A program made the position numbers and the translations under genes. DNA of 5,441 nt from an uncultured Eubacteriales bacterium (lineage in GTDB: Bacteria; Bacillota; Clostridia; Oscillospirales; Ruminococcaceae). The stretch is from the NCBI GenBank assembly GCA_902493155.1, contig CABUOE010000160.1, positions 1-5,441 of the forward strand. Direction: 5' to 3'. This document shows positions 1 to 5,212 of this stretch, piece by piece; positions within the stretch are counted from its first letter, which is position 1, and every line of letters starts with the position of its first letter. The notes beneath the pieces were generated by a model. It ran no database searches and was not told where the DNA came from. It saw nothing but the letters and a program-made list of their open reading frames with translations.

Positions 1-5
1 GCAGT

Positions 6-55
6 TATGCGGCCAACGGTTTTCTGTGAAAACCGTTGCAGTTGCGTTTATTATA
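6..55 (+). repeat. Intergenic hairpin repeat, right half (copy R1)
   Basis: This stretch starts TATGCGGC and ends TTGCGTTTATTATA, the same two blocks that bound the copy at 5306-5354. Between them lies a perfect 11-bp stem, CAACGGTTTTC (14-24) paired with 28-38, closed by a TGT loop. The stem sequence differs from those of the right-end copies, yet pairing is complete. The left arm expected from the other copies would lie before base 1, so the element is cut by the window edge. It could also act as a terminator for an upstream gene, but no clean U tract directly follows the stem. Confidence 0.7.
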
Positions 56-80
56 CCACAAATTTCTCCCCACCTCAAAT

Positions 81-109
81 TTGTCTTTCCGCCCCGTATC
101 TGGTATGAT
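81..109 (+). promoter_or_regulatory. Promoter of thpR (sigma-A type, extended -10)
   Basis: TTGTCT (81-86) and TATGAT (104-109) are separated by 17 bases, and TG at 101-102 makes an extended -10. Transcription would start near 116 and give a leader of about 45 bases. That leader contains a 6-bp hairpin, GGGAGC (131-136) with GCTCCC (141-146), just ahead of the ribosome binding site. The promoter lies inside the longer reading frame that begins at 36, which supports the start at 162. Confidence 0.7.
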
Positions 110-161
110 AGTCCCAGAAAATACCGCTGCGGGAGCCTCGGCTCCCAGAAAGGAACCCATC

Positions 162-689
162 ATGCGCCTGTTTATCGCCGTCCGTTTTTCGGAAGAAATT
201 CACTCCCTCCTCCTGGAGAGCATCGTCTCCCTCCAGTCTCAGAGCCTTTCCGGCAACTTTACAAACCCTCAAAACCTCCACCTGACCCTGGCCTTTATCG
301 GAGAAACCGGTAAAGTCTCCGCCGTCCGCCGCGCCATGGATGAACTGACAGTCTCTCCCTTCATCCTGACGGTAGGCGGTTCAGGCCGGTTCGGAAACCT
401 ATGGTGGGCAGGGGTTGAAGAAAATCCCGCCCTTCAGCAGCTGGCGTTCCAGCTGCAAACTTCCCTTCGGCGGGCGGGCTTCTCCATCGAGTCCCGCCCC
501 TTCAAACCCCATATTACCCTGGGACGGCAGATCGTCCCCAAGGAAAAAATTTCTCTCCCCGTTTCTTCTGCCTCCATGACCGTGGACAAAATCTTCCTCA
601 TGAAATCGGAGCGACTGGGCGGCCGTCTTGTTTACACTGCGGTTTACGAACGTCCGCTTTTCAAAGGCTGCTCAACGAAAAAAATATGA
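162..689 (+). CDS. thpR: RNA 2',3'-cyclic phosphodiesterase (2H phosphoesterase, ThpR/LigT family)
   Basis: The 175-residue cytoplasmic protein has both hallmark motifs of the 2H phosphoesterase fold: HLTL at residues 40-43 and HITL at 117-120. Their two histidines and threonines form the active site. It begins MRLFIAV, as the family usually does, and carries the typical WWAGV strand near residue 81. Family members open 2',3'-cyclic phosphates on RNA to 2'-phosphomonoesters; some were first described as 2'-5' RNA ligases. Length matches the family (about 175-190). The start at 162 is preferred over the in-frame ATG at 36 because homology begins there, AAAGGA (150-155) is a suitable ribosome binding site, and a promoter lies at 81-109. 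It appears monocistronic, with a strong terminator at 728-769. The last residues (GCSTKKI) are not conserved family sequence. The physiological substrate cannot be read from the sequence. Confidence 0.93.
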   Translation: MRLFIAVRFSEEIHSLLLESIVSLQSQSLSGNFTNPQNLHLTLAFIGETGKVSAVRRAMDELTVSPFILTVGGSGRFGNLWWAGVEENPALQQLAFQLQTSLRRAGFSIESRPFKPHITLGRQIVPKEKISLPVSSASMTVDKIFLMKSERLGGRLVYTAVYERPLFKGCSTKKI

Positions 690-727
690 TAGCCAAATGG
701 TTTTTGACGGTCGGGCACTAAAAATTC

Positions 728-769
728 AGGTCCATATAGTACGTTTTTTCGCACTATATGGACCTTTTT
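728..769 (+). terminator. Rho-independent terminator of thpR
   Basis: AGGTCCATATAGT (728-740) pairs perfectly over 13 bases with 753-765. The stem can extend by CG/CG past one mismatch around a T-rich loop, and a run of five T (765-769) follows. It lies 39 bases after the thpR stop and separates thpR from the next gene. Confidence 0.9.
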
Positions 770-927
770 ACTGCCTTGAAAGCGAAAATCTTTGTAGACA
801 AAAAATTTTTATAGTACGAGGAAACCTTTTCCAGAGTAAAAAAGTATTACCATTAGAAGGGCGAGTAACCCGCGGAACACTTTGCCCTTAAAAATAATCT
901 TATTTTTGCTGATAGGAGGAATTTTCT
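770..927 (+). promoter_or_regulatory. AT-rich leader/promoter region of the wall-binding protein gene
   Basis: No convincing promoter pair is visible. TATAGT at 810-815 could be a -10 but lacks a good -35. Downstream are three inverted repeats: GGAAA (820-824) with 828-832; AAGGGC (857-862) with GCCCTT (884-889), which encloses a 21-base loop; and the AT stem AAAAATAA (890-897) with TTATTTTT (900-907), ending just before the ribosome binding site AGGAGGA (914-920). If transcription starts near 822 the leader is over 100 bases and structured. I do not recognise a riboswitch class. The function is open. Confidence 0.35.
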
Positions 928-1695
928 ATGAAAAAATTTGTAAAACACCTGACATCATTGCTCTGCGTCGCCTTGACCGCCTGTTTGCTGTTCACCACCG
1001 CCGCTTCAGCCTGGAGTTACTGGGAGGATGGCTACAGCTATGACTCCAGCATTATTTCCGACAACGCCCGCCCCGGGGACGGCTGGAAAAAGCGGGGCGA
1101 CAACTATTACTATTACTTCCAAGGCGAGAAGCTTTACGGCCTGCGCTACATCGACGACAAAGCCTACTACTTTGACGACTACACCGGCGCCCGCCTTCAC
1201 GACACTTGGAAATACGCCGACGGAGACTGGTACTACTTAAACTCCTACGGCGCGGGTGCCGTCAAAACCTGGCTCAAACGGGATGGCAAGTGGTACTTTG
1301 TCAACTACGAGGGCAAAGTGCTCTACGACCAGTGGATTCAGTTCTATGACAATTGGTATCGCGTGGACGAAAACGGCGTCCGGATGACCGGTCTTAACTA
1401 CATCGACGGCAAGGCCTACTATTTTGACCAAAACGGCGTCCGCCTCCACGACAAATGGCATTACGCAAACGGCAACTGGTATTATCTCAATTCCTACGGC
1501 GCGGGTGCTGTCAAATGCTGGCTCCAAAGCGGCAATAAATGGTATTTCATGCAGGCCGACGGCACTATGGCCAAATCCAAATGGATCAACTGGTACAACA
1601 AATGGTACTACGTCGGTTCCGACGGCGCCATGTACAAAAACCGCTACACCCCGGACGGCTGCTGGGTCAATGGTTCAGGCGTTTGGGTGAAGTAA
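928..1695 (+). CDS. Secreted protein composed of cell-wall/choline-binding-type repeats
   Basis: The 255-residue product has a signal peptide: MKKFVKH, a hydrophobic core, then an AASA cleavage motif ending at residue 28. LTAC at 16-19 resembles a lipobox, but hydrophobic sequence continues after it, so signal peptidase I is preferred. From about residue 52 to the end there are roughly ten tandem 20-residue repeats rich in W, Y, G and D (for example KWYFVNYEGK, NWYRVDENG). This is the cell-wall-binding (CW_binding_1) pattern of choline- and glucan-binding proteins. No catalytic domain is present, so it probably acts as a surface-attached structural or adhesin-like protein; the ligand (teichoic acid choline, glucan or other) cannot be inferred. 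The start is fixed by AGGAGGA (914-920) seven bases upstream. Two unpaired cysteines (197, 245) occur in the mature part. A terminator follows at 1708. Confidence 0.85.
   Translation: MKKFVKHLTSLLCVALTACLLFTTAASAWSYWEDGYSYDSSIISDNARPGDGWKKRGDNYYYYFQGEKLYGLRYIDDKAYYFDDYTGARLHDTWKYADGDWYYLNSYGAGAVKTWLKRDGKWYFVNYEGKVLYDQWIQFYDNWYRVDENGVRMTGLNYIDGKAYYFDQNGVRLHDKWHYANGNWYYLNSYGAGAVKCWLQSGNKWYFMQADGTMAKSKWINWYNKWYYVGSDGAMYKNRYTPDGCWVNGSGVWVK
1138..1638 (+). repeat. Two 83-84 residue internal super-repeats in the wall-binding protein
   Basis: Residues 71-154 and 155-237 of the wall-binding protein align end to end. Each holds four 20-residue units in the same order, with matching blocks such as YIDDKAYYF/YIDGKAYYF and an identical WYYLNSYGAGAVK. 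The first copy has one extra residue (FDDYTGARL versus FDQNGVRL). Differences in DNA are often at third codon positions, so this is an older duplication kept by protein selection. A third start (NRY at 238) opens the truncated C-terminal unit. Confidence 0.85.
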
Positions 1696-1707
1696 ACAGA
1701 ACTTTTT

Positions 1708-1740
1708 AAAGGGATGTTCTTTTTAAGAGCATCCCTTTTT
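1708..1740 (+). terminator. Rho-independent terminator of the wall-binding protein gene
   Basis: AAAGGGATG (1708-1716) pairs with CATCCCTTT (1730-1738). Pairing continues inward through TTCT/AGAG with one G-T wobble, leaving a short T-rich loop. The right arm runs into T residues up to 1740. It starts 12 bases after the stop codon. Confidence 0.85.
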
Positions 1741-1771
1741 GTATGAGGCAAAATTCCGTCATAAATTCGTT

Positions 1772-1802
1772 ACATATCTGTCCACTCCCCCGCATATACA
1801 TT
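1772..1802 (+). promoter_or_regulatory. Possible sigma-E promoter of spoIIID
   Basis: TATACATT (1795-1802) matches the sigma-E -10 consensus CATACAnT except at the first base. ACATATC (1772-1778) resembles the -35 KMATATT. The spacing is slightly long. In Bacillus subtilis spoIIID is transcribed by sigma-E, so the match is expected biologically. It remains a motif guess, with no good sigma-A promoter visible as a rival. Confidence 0.35.
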
Positions 1803-1821
1803 ACCAAAGTAATCACAAATA

Positions 1822-1829
1822 AGAAGGTG
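1822..1829 (+). promoter_or_regulatory. Ribosome binding site that sets the spoIIID TTG start
   Basis: AGAAGGTG differs by one base from the ideal AGGAGGTG and ends six bases before TTG at 1836. No ATG lies between it and conserved SpoIIID sequence in the right frame. The only in-frame ATG, at 1743, sits next to the previous terminator and has no such site. Confidence 0.7.
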
Positions 1830-1835
1830 CTGACT

Positions 1836-2102
1836 TTGAATGGCAATGCGTGGGACAGAAGCGTACAACTAGCCGAATATATTATCGAACACAATTCGAC
1901 GGTGCGGGCGACCGCCAAAATATTCGGGATTTCCAAATCAACGGTACATAAAGATTTGACCGAGCGCCTGAAAAAGGTAAACCCCCAGCTCTATAAGCAG
2001 GTTCGGAAAGTCCTGGATGTGAACAAACAGGAACGCCATATCCGCGGGGGTCTTGCCACCAAGCACAAATACGAAGCCGAACGGGAGCTCCAGCACGCTT
2101 AA
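1836..2102 (+). CDS. spoIIID: Sporulation transcriptional regulator SpoIIID
   Basis: The 88-residue protein (reading TTG as Met) carries the SpoIIID helix-turn-helix: STVRATAKIFGISKSTVHKD at residues 21-40, continuing LTERL. It also has the family's C-terminal basic RHIRGGLATKHKY block at 68-79, which contributes to DNA binding in the B. subtilis protein. SpoIIID is the mother-cell switch protein that activates or represses many sigma-E genes and helps bring on sigma-K. Length fits the family (about 80-95). The TTG start is chosen because AGAAGGTG sits six bases upstream; the longer frame from the ATG at 1743 would add 31 residues not found in SpoIIID. A sigma-E-like promoter may lie at 1772-1802. 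The gene stands alone between a wall-binding protein gene and convergent pcp, with no mbl/mreB neighbour in the window. Confidence 0.95.
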   Translation: MNGNAWDRSVQLAEYIIEHNSTVRATAKIFGISKSTVHKDLTERLKKVNPQLYKQVRKVLDVNKQERHIRGGLATKHKYEAERELQHA

Positions 2103-2110
2103 ACCGGAAC

Positions 2111-2170
2111 AAAGGCGCCTTGAGTGAAAAAACGCGGAAAAACCGTGTGTTTTCGCTTAGGGCGCCTTTT
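2111..2170. terminator. Long bidirectional terminator between spoIIID and pcp
   Basis: AAAGGCGCC (2111-2119) pairs with GGCGCCTTT (2161-2169). Inward, TTGAGTGAAAA pairs with TTTTCGCTTAG and ACGCGG with CCGTGT, with a few G-T wobbles and mismatches, around a five-A loop. The result is an almost continuous 27-bp stem. T tracts are short on both sides (four on +, three on -). It serves two convergent genes and overlaps the last codons and stop of pcp (2157-2159). Confidence 0.8.
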
Positions 2171-2792
2171 CTGCTTTCCGGGAGGCTGAAGCCGGTTGTG
2201 TCAAAACGCCGATAGCCGCCTCCAACCCCTGCACCATGTCCTCAAACGCCAACCCTGCCTGTGGATGACGAAGGTTCTGCCCCGGCAGGTAAGGCAGATG
2301 GACAAAGAGCATCCCAAAATTTCCTGCTTCCGCCGCTCGGAGCAGGTGGTAGTAAAGAGTATTGCAGACAAACGTTCCTGCGTCGTCGGAAATCCCGGCG
2401 GGAATTTCCTTTTGACGAACCGCCTCCGCCATCTGTTCAATGGGCAGAGCTGTCTCGTAGATCGCTCGCCCACCTTGGACGATAAGCGTTTTTCTAGGCT
2501 GCATTCCCTCCCGGTCTGGAATCTCCGCATCGATCAGGTTCCGCGCCCGCCGCTCGAAAGCGATTCCCTCACAGCTTCCCCGCTGTGCCAGCGCCATCAC
2601 TACCTGTGGGCTTATCCGCCCAATCTGCCGCCGCGCCTCCTCTCCGCATCGGGCGAAGCTCCCCGGGATCAGTACCGCCTCCGTCTGAACGCCGTCCCTT
2701 AAAAGTTTTTCGGAAAGCTGCTTCGCCACCCGCCACGACGGGTCAAGCCGCAAGCTTCCCACCGGCTCGAAGGCCATAAGCAGCAGTTTCAT
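2157..2792 (-). CDS. pcp: Pyroglutamyl-peptidase I (peptidase family C15), divergent
   Basis: The 211-residue cytoplasmic cysteine peptidase would remove N-terminal pyroglutamate from peptides. The catalytic triad is in place: Glu80 (AFERRARN), Cys143 (AGTFVCN) and His165 (FVHLPYLP), close to the usual 81/144/168 spacing. Conserved LDPSW near residue 16 and IPDREG at 91 also fit. It departs from typical members: the N-terminal motif is FEPVG instead of F-D-P-F-G-G, and the segment around Glu80 has Ala and Arg where Ser/Thr and an aliphatic residue are usual. Activity is therefore likely but not certain. The ATG at 2792 is preferred over in-frame ATGs at 2801 and 2849: the GGGAAGGG site (2809-2802) is correctly spaced only for it, and the product then begins MKLLLMAFEP like relatives. 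It has its own promoter (2880-2908) and converges on spoIIID. Confidence 0.88.
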   Translation of the reverse strand: MKLLLMAFEPVGSLRLDPSWRVAKQLSEKLLRDGVQTEAVLIPGSFARCGEEARRQIGRISPQVVMALAQRGSCEGIAFERRARNLIDAEIPDREGMQPRKTLIVQGGRAIYETALPIEQMAEAVRQKEIPAGISDDAGTFVCNTLYYHLLRAAEAGNFGMLFVHLPYLPGQNLRHPQAGLAFEDMVQGLEAAIGVLTQPASASRKAEKAP

Positions 2793-2879
2793 CTTTGTCA
2801 TCCCTTCCCGGAAGCGACGTCTATGGTTTAGGCAGTTAAATCGCCCCATCGCCGCAAACTCTCTTGATTTTCCTCCCCT

Positions 2880-2908
2880 ATCATATCATCCCGGGCCCCA
2901 AAAGGCAA
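2880..2908 (-). promoter_or_regulatory. Promoter of pcp (extended -10)
   Basis: On the minus strand TTGCCT (2908-2903) and TATGAT (2885-2880) are 17 bases apart, with TG at 2888-2887 making an extended -10. Transcription would start near 2873 and leave a leader of about 80 bases. The -35 touches the left edge of the hairpin at 2907-2939. Confidence 0.65.
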
Positions 2909-2939
2909 ACCGCCGCCGGTATTCCGGCGGCGGTTTTTT
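2907..2939. terminator. Terminator hairpin between rbr and pcp
   Basis: AAACCGCCGCCGG (2907-2919) pairs over 13 bases with 2924-2936 around a TATT loop. It starts three bases past the rubrerythrin stop in the minus direction, so it should end rbr transcripts. The uninterrupted T run (2934-2939), however, is on the plus strand; the minus-strand tail is the weaker TTTGCCTTTT. It is probably bidirectional and strongest against rightward (antisense) transcription. Confidence 0.8.
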
Positions 2940-2941
2940 CA

Positions 2942-3550
2942 TTAGATTTCGTTGTTTTCCTGGAAAGGCGCTTCGCTCAGGCGGATGAAGTACCCCTGGT
3001 CATGGCTGCAAACAGGGCACTGCTGGGGTGCGATAGGTCCCTCGTGGATATAGCCGCAGTTGAGACACATCCAGCGGATGCCCTCGCCGCCCTTGAACAG
3101 GCTTCCGTTTTCGAGGGCGCTGGCGTACCGGCCAAAGCGGTCGCCGTGGGTTTTTTCGACGGCAGCGATCATGCGGAAGGTATTGGAGATCTGGTTAAAG
3201 CCCTCCTCTTTCGCCACATCGGCAAAGTGCTGGTAATCGTGCTCAAACTCCTGGTACTCGTTGTGCTGGGCGGCCTTGAGAAGCTGAATGGGATCGTCAT
3301 ACAAATCGGTGGGGTAGTTGCCGTCCACATTGATGTTGGAGCCGGCCACCTCCTTCAAAAAGTTGTAAAACACCTCGGCGTGTTCCTTCTCCTGATTGGC
3401 GGTGAACTGGAACACCTGCTCGATGACGTAGAGCTGTTTCTTTTTGGCGCAGGCCGCCGCAAAGGTGTAGCGGTTTCTGGCCTGGCTCTCACCGGCGAAA
3501 GCCCGCATGAGGTTTTCCATCGTTTTGGTTCCCTGCAAAGAAGCTGCCAT
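2942..3550 (-). CDS. rbr: Rubrerythrin
   Basis: The 202-residue non-haem di-iron protein reduces hydrogen peroxide in the cytoplasm of anaerobes, with electrons usually from NAD(P)H via rubredoxin or a reductase. The N-terminal ferritin-like four-helix bundle has the expected iron ligands: Glu21 (GESQARNRY), Glu54 and His57 (QEKEHAE), Glu98 and Glu101 (HNEYQEF), Glu132 and His135 (VEKTH). The C-terminal rubredoxin-like domain binds one iron through Cys162, Cys165, Cys178 and Cys181 (CLNC, CPVC). An Asn replaces the common Gly before Glu98; otherwise the protein is classical in length and order. The ATG at 3550 is chosen because AGGAGG (3563-3558) is seven bases upstream and the protein then starts at the conserved LQGTKTMENL region. 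The frame extends upstream to 3700 without homology. It diverges from the DUF1540 gene. Confidence 0.96.
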   Translation of the reverse strand: MAASLQGTKTMENLMRAFAGESQARNRYTFAAACAKKKQLYVIEQVFQFTANQEKEHAEVFYNFLKEVAGSNINVDGNYPTDLYDDPIQLLKAAQHNEYQEFEHDYQHFADVAKEEGFNQISNTFRMIAAVEKTHGDRFGRYASALENGSLFKGGEGIRWMCLNCGYIHEGPIAPQQCPVCSHDQGYFIRLSEAPFQENNEI

Positions 3551-3723
3551 ATGAATTCCTCCTGTTTTTTCAAAAAGTGTATCCATATTATGTGCTCTGA
3601 GAGAAAAACTATTCACTTTACCGCCGCATAAAATGAAAACTTCATGGGAAATATAATATCGTCTGCGAAACATCAAACACGCAGAAGATGGATATATCAA
3701 CCATTACAAGGAGGTCTCTTATT
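3551..3723. promoter_or_regulatory. Divergent control region between rbr and the DUF1540 gene
   Basis: For the plus-strand gene a perfect -10, TATAAT, lies at 3652-3657, but no good -35 stands 16-18 bases upstream. An inverted repeat, ATGAA (3633-3637) with TTCAT (3641-3645), lies just ahead of it and could be an operator. For rbr the best minus-strand -10 is CATAAT (3592-3587) with a poor -35, TGAATA. A weak -35 on both sides would suit an activator or alternative sigma factor. No clear PerR box is present. Confidence 0.4.
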
Positions 3724-3891
3724 ATGAATAACTGCAAAGCCAACCATTGTATTGAATGTTCCGTTACCCAGTGTGCAAACCACTGCCAGTCTGAAAACTA
3801 CTGTGCTCTCGAGCGCATCCGCGTCGGCACCCACGAAGCCAATCCCACCGTCGATCAGTGCACCGACTGCATGTCCTTCCAGAAGAAATAA
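3724..3891 (+). CDS. DUF1540 domain protein, small and cysteine-rich
   Basis: The 55-residue protein has eight cysteines (4, 9, 12, 17, 21, 27, 46, 49) and three histidines. The pattern IECSVTQCANHC, then IRVG, then CTDCMSF is that of DUF1540, a short domain common in Clostridia and Bacilli and of unknown function. The cysteine spacing suggests metal (zinc or iron) binding, which is inference. The start at 3724 is fixed by AAGGAGGT (3708-3715), eight bases upstream; an in-frame ATG at 3688 has no such site and would add unrelated residues. It has a perfect -10 at 3652 and its own terminator at 3904. Facing rbr across 173 bases, it may share its control, but no common operator is proven. Confidence 0.88.
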   Translation: MNNCKANHCIECSVTQCANHCQSENYCALERIRVGTHEANPTVDQCTDCMSFQKK

Positions 3892-3903
3892 CGTTTTATT
3901 AGT

Positions 3904-3940
3904 AAACCGCCCCGGCAGTTTGATAGCCGGGGCGGTTTTT
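3904..3940. terminator. Terminator between the DUF1540 and DUF362 genes
   Basis: AAACCGCCCCGGC (3904-3916) pairs over 13 bases with 3926-3938 around a nine-base loop, followed by T to 3940 and a further T-rich stretch. It is strong for the plus-strand DUF1540 gene. On the minus strand the tail is TTTACTAATAAAA, so termination of the convergent DUF362 gene is likely less efficient. Confidence 0.88.
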
Positions 3941-3949
3941 CTTTTATTT

Positions 3950-5059
3950 TTATTCCACGGTAATCAGCTCATACTCCCGGCTCCCCAGCCCCATTTTGAC
4001 GCCGTGGTCGATAGCCGCCTCCCAGTGGGTGGTGGGATGAATGGTGGCAAAATGATCGTGAGGAACCTGCTCCCGCTCGTCCAGGATGCTGCCTTTCATA
4101 GGCTGCTGGGCGTTGCAGAGGTCGGCGCAGCAAAGATCCAGCGCCACCGGGTCGAAGGAAGCGAGCATTCCCACGTCGGGAATGATGGGCACGTCGTTTT
4201 CCGCGTGGCAGTCGCAGAAAGGCGACACGTCCATAATGATGCTGATGTGGAAATGAGGCCGTCCCCGCAGAACCGCCGCTGTGTATTCGGCGATTTTGTA
4301 GTTTAGGATGTCGTTTGCCTCATCGTTGGCCGGGGTGATGGCGTCCACCGGACAGACGCCGATGCACCTGCCGCATCCCACGCATTTTCCATGGTCGATG
4401 GAGGCTTTCTTTTCCGGGAAGGAAATCGCCCCATGGGCGCAGTTTTTGATGCAGGAACCGCAGCTGACGCAGAGTTCCCTCTCCACAAAAGGTTTGCCGG
4501 AAGAGTGCATTTCCATCTTGCCGGCCCTCGAGCCGCACCCCATACCGATATTTTTCAAAGCGCCGCCAAAACCTGTGGCCTCATGCCCCTTAAAGTGGTT
4601 TAAAGAAATGAAAACATCGGCGTCCATAACCGCCCGGCCGATTTTCGCCTCCTTCACATACTCGCCGTCCTCCAGCGGAATGAGTACCTCGTCGGTACCC
4701 TTGAGCCCGTCGGCAATAATGACGTGACAGCCGGTAGAAAAGGGGCTGAACCCGTTTTCGTAGGCGGCGTCCATGTGGTCGAGGGCGTTTTTCCGCCGCC
4801 CCACGTACAAAGTATTACAATCGGTCAGAAACGGCTTGCCGCCCAGTTCCTTCACTGTGTCTGCCACCGCTTTGGCAAAGTTCGGACGCAAAAAGGAAAG
4901 GTTTCCCGGCTCACCGAAGTGGATTTTGATGGCGGCGTATTTGTTTTTAAAATCGATGTCGCCGATCCCCGCCTTTTTGATGAGCTTTTGAAGTTTCTGC
5001 AAAAGGTTTTCGCCGGGTTTGGCCCGCATATCGGTAAAATAAACTTTTGACTTCTCCAT
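3950..5059 (-). CDS. DUF362 domain protein with two 4Fe-4S ferredoxin motifs
   Basis: The 369-residue protein is soluble, with no signal peptide or membrane segment. Residues about 40-190 and 255-320 form the DUF362 domain, including the typical HFKGHEATGFGGALKNIGMG stretch (155-174). Inserted at 197-236 is a bacterial ferredoxin pair: Cys197, 200, 203, 207 and Cys226, 229, 232, 236 (CVSCGSC, CVGCGRC). These should bind two 4Fe-4S clusters. The family is widespread in anaerobes; its reaction is not established to my knowledge, so only an electron-transfer or Fe-S role is proposed. Further cysteines (81, 111, 175, 282, 284, 310, 311, 315) are unusually many. The ATG at 5059 is preceded by AAAGGA (5074-5069), nine bases away. 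It appears monocistronic, with an extended -10 promoter at 5103-5111, and converges on the DUF1540 gene. Confidence 0.92.
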   Translation of the reverse strand: MEKSKVYFTDMRAKPGENLLQKLQKLIKKAGIGDIDFKNKYAAIKIHFGEPGNLSFLRPNFAKAVADTVKELGGKPFLTDCNTLYVGRRKNALDHMDAAYENGFSPFSTGCHVIIADGLKGTDEVLIPLEDGEYVKEAKIGRAVMDADVFISLNHFKGHEATGFGGALKNIGMGCGSRAGKMEMHSSGKPFVERELCVSCGSCIKNCAHGAISFPEKKASIDHGKCVGCGRCIGVCPVDAITPANDEANDILNYKIAEYTAAVLRGRPHFHISIIMDVSPFCDCHAENDVPIIPDVGMLASFDPVALDLCCADLCNAQQPMKGSILDEREQVPHDHFATIHPTTHWEAAIDHGVKMGLGSREYELITVE

Positions 5060-5102
5060 GATAAACCATCCTTTCGATTATGTCTTGTAAGCGCACCTTG
5101 TA

Positions 5103-5111
5103 ATCATACCA
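5103..5111 (-). promoter_or_regulatory. Extended -10 promoter of the DUF362 gene
   Basis: The minus strand reads TGGTATGAT (5111-5103), identical to the thpR extended -10. The -35 at 17-base spacing is poor (CATCGC, 5131-5126), which extended -10 promoters can tolerate. The start would be near 5096, giving a leader of about 37 bases. The repeat array begins right behind it at 5131. Confidence 0.5.
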
Positions 5112-5130
5112 CGCCTGCAAACCTAGCGAT

Positions 5131-5202
5131 GATAACAACACAGCGACGCGGCCTGAACAGCCAGATGTTTTTTCGAAAACATCCCTAATTGTGTTTATTA
5201 TC
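5131..5202 (+). repeat. Hairpin repeat unit R2 with inverted arms
   Basis: The left arm GATAACAACACA (5131-5142) is complementary, with a small internal loop, to the right arm TGTGTTTATTATC (5190-5202). Inside is a perfect hairpin, GATGTTTT (5164-5171) with AAAACATC (5176-5183), capped by TTCG. CGCGGCC at 5147-5153 corresponds to the TGCGGC block of the other copies. The arms and small size (72 bases) resemble a miniature inverted-repeat element. Confidence 0.6.
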
Positions 5203-5212
5203 CCGCATCCAT

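Noticed and set aside
36..161. N-terminal extension of thpR to the ATG at 36
   Set aside because: It would cover the promoter at 81-109 and add 42 residues without family similarity; ATG 162 has a proper ribosome binding site.
820..927. Known riboswitch upstream of the wall-binding protein gene
   Set aside because: The stems do not match the c-di-GMP, preQ1, ZTP or guanidine classes that I compared by eye.
928..984. Lipoprotein signal (LTAC at residues 16-19)
   Set aside because: Hydrophobic sequence continues after the cysteine and ends in a standard AASA cleavage site, so ordinary secretion is more likely.
2196..2702. 168-residue open frame on the plus strand
   Set aside because: It is a shadow of pcp, which has an intact catalytic triad on the other strand.
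2864..3631. 255-residue open frame on the plus strand
   Set aside because: It is antisense to rubrerythrin, whose protein is unmistakable, and has no recognisable domain or ribosome binding site.
3551..3723. PerR box controlling rubrerythrin
   Set aside because: The AT-rich stretches ATATAATAT and CATATTATG do not form the TTATAAT-N-ATTATAA palindrome.
3752..4306. 184-residue open frame on the plus strand
   Set aside because: It overlaps DUF1540 out of frame, crosses its terminator and runs antisense to the DUF362 gene.
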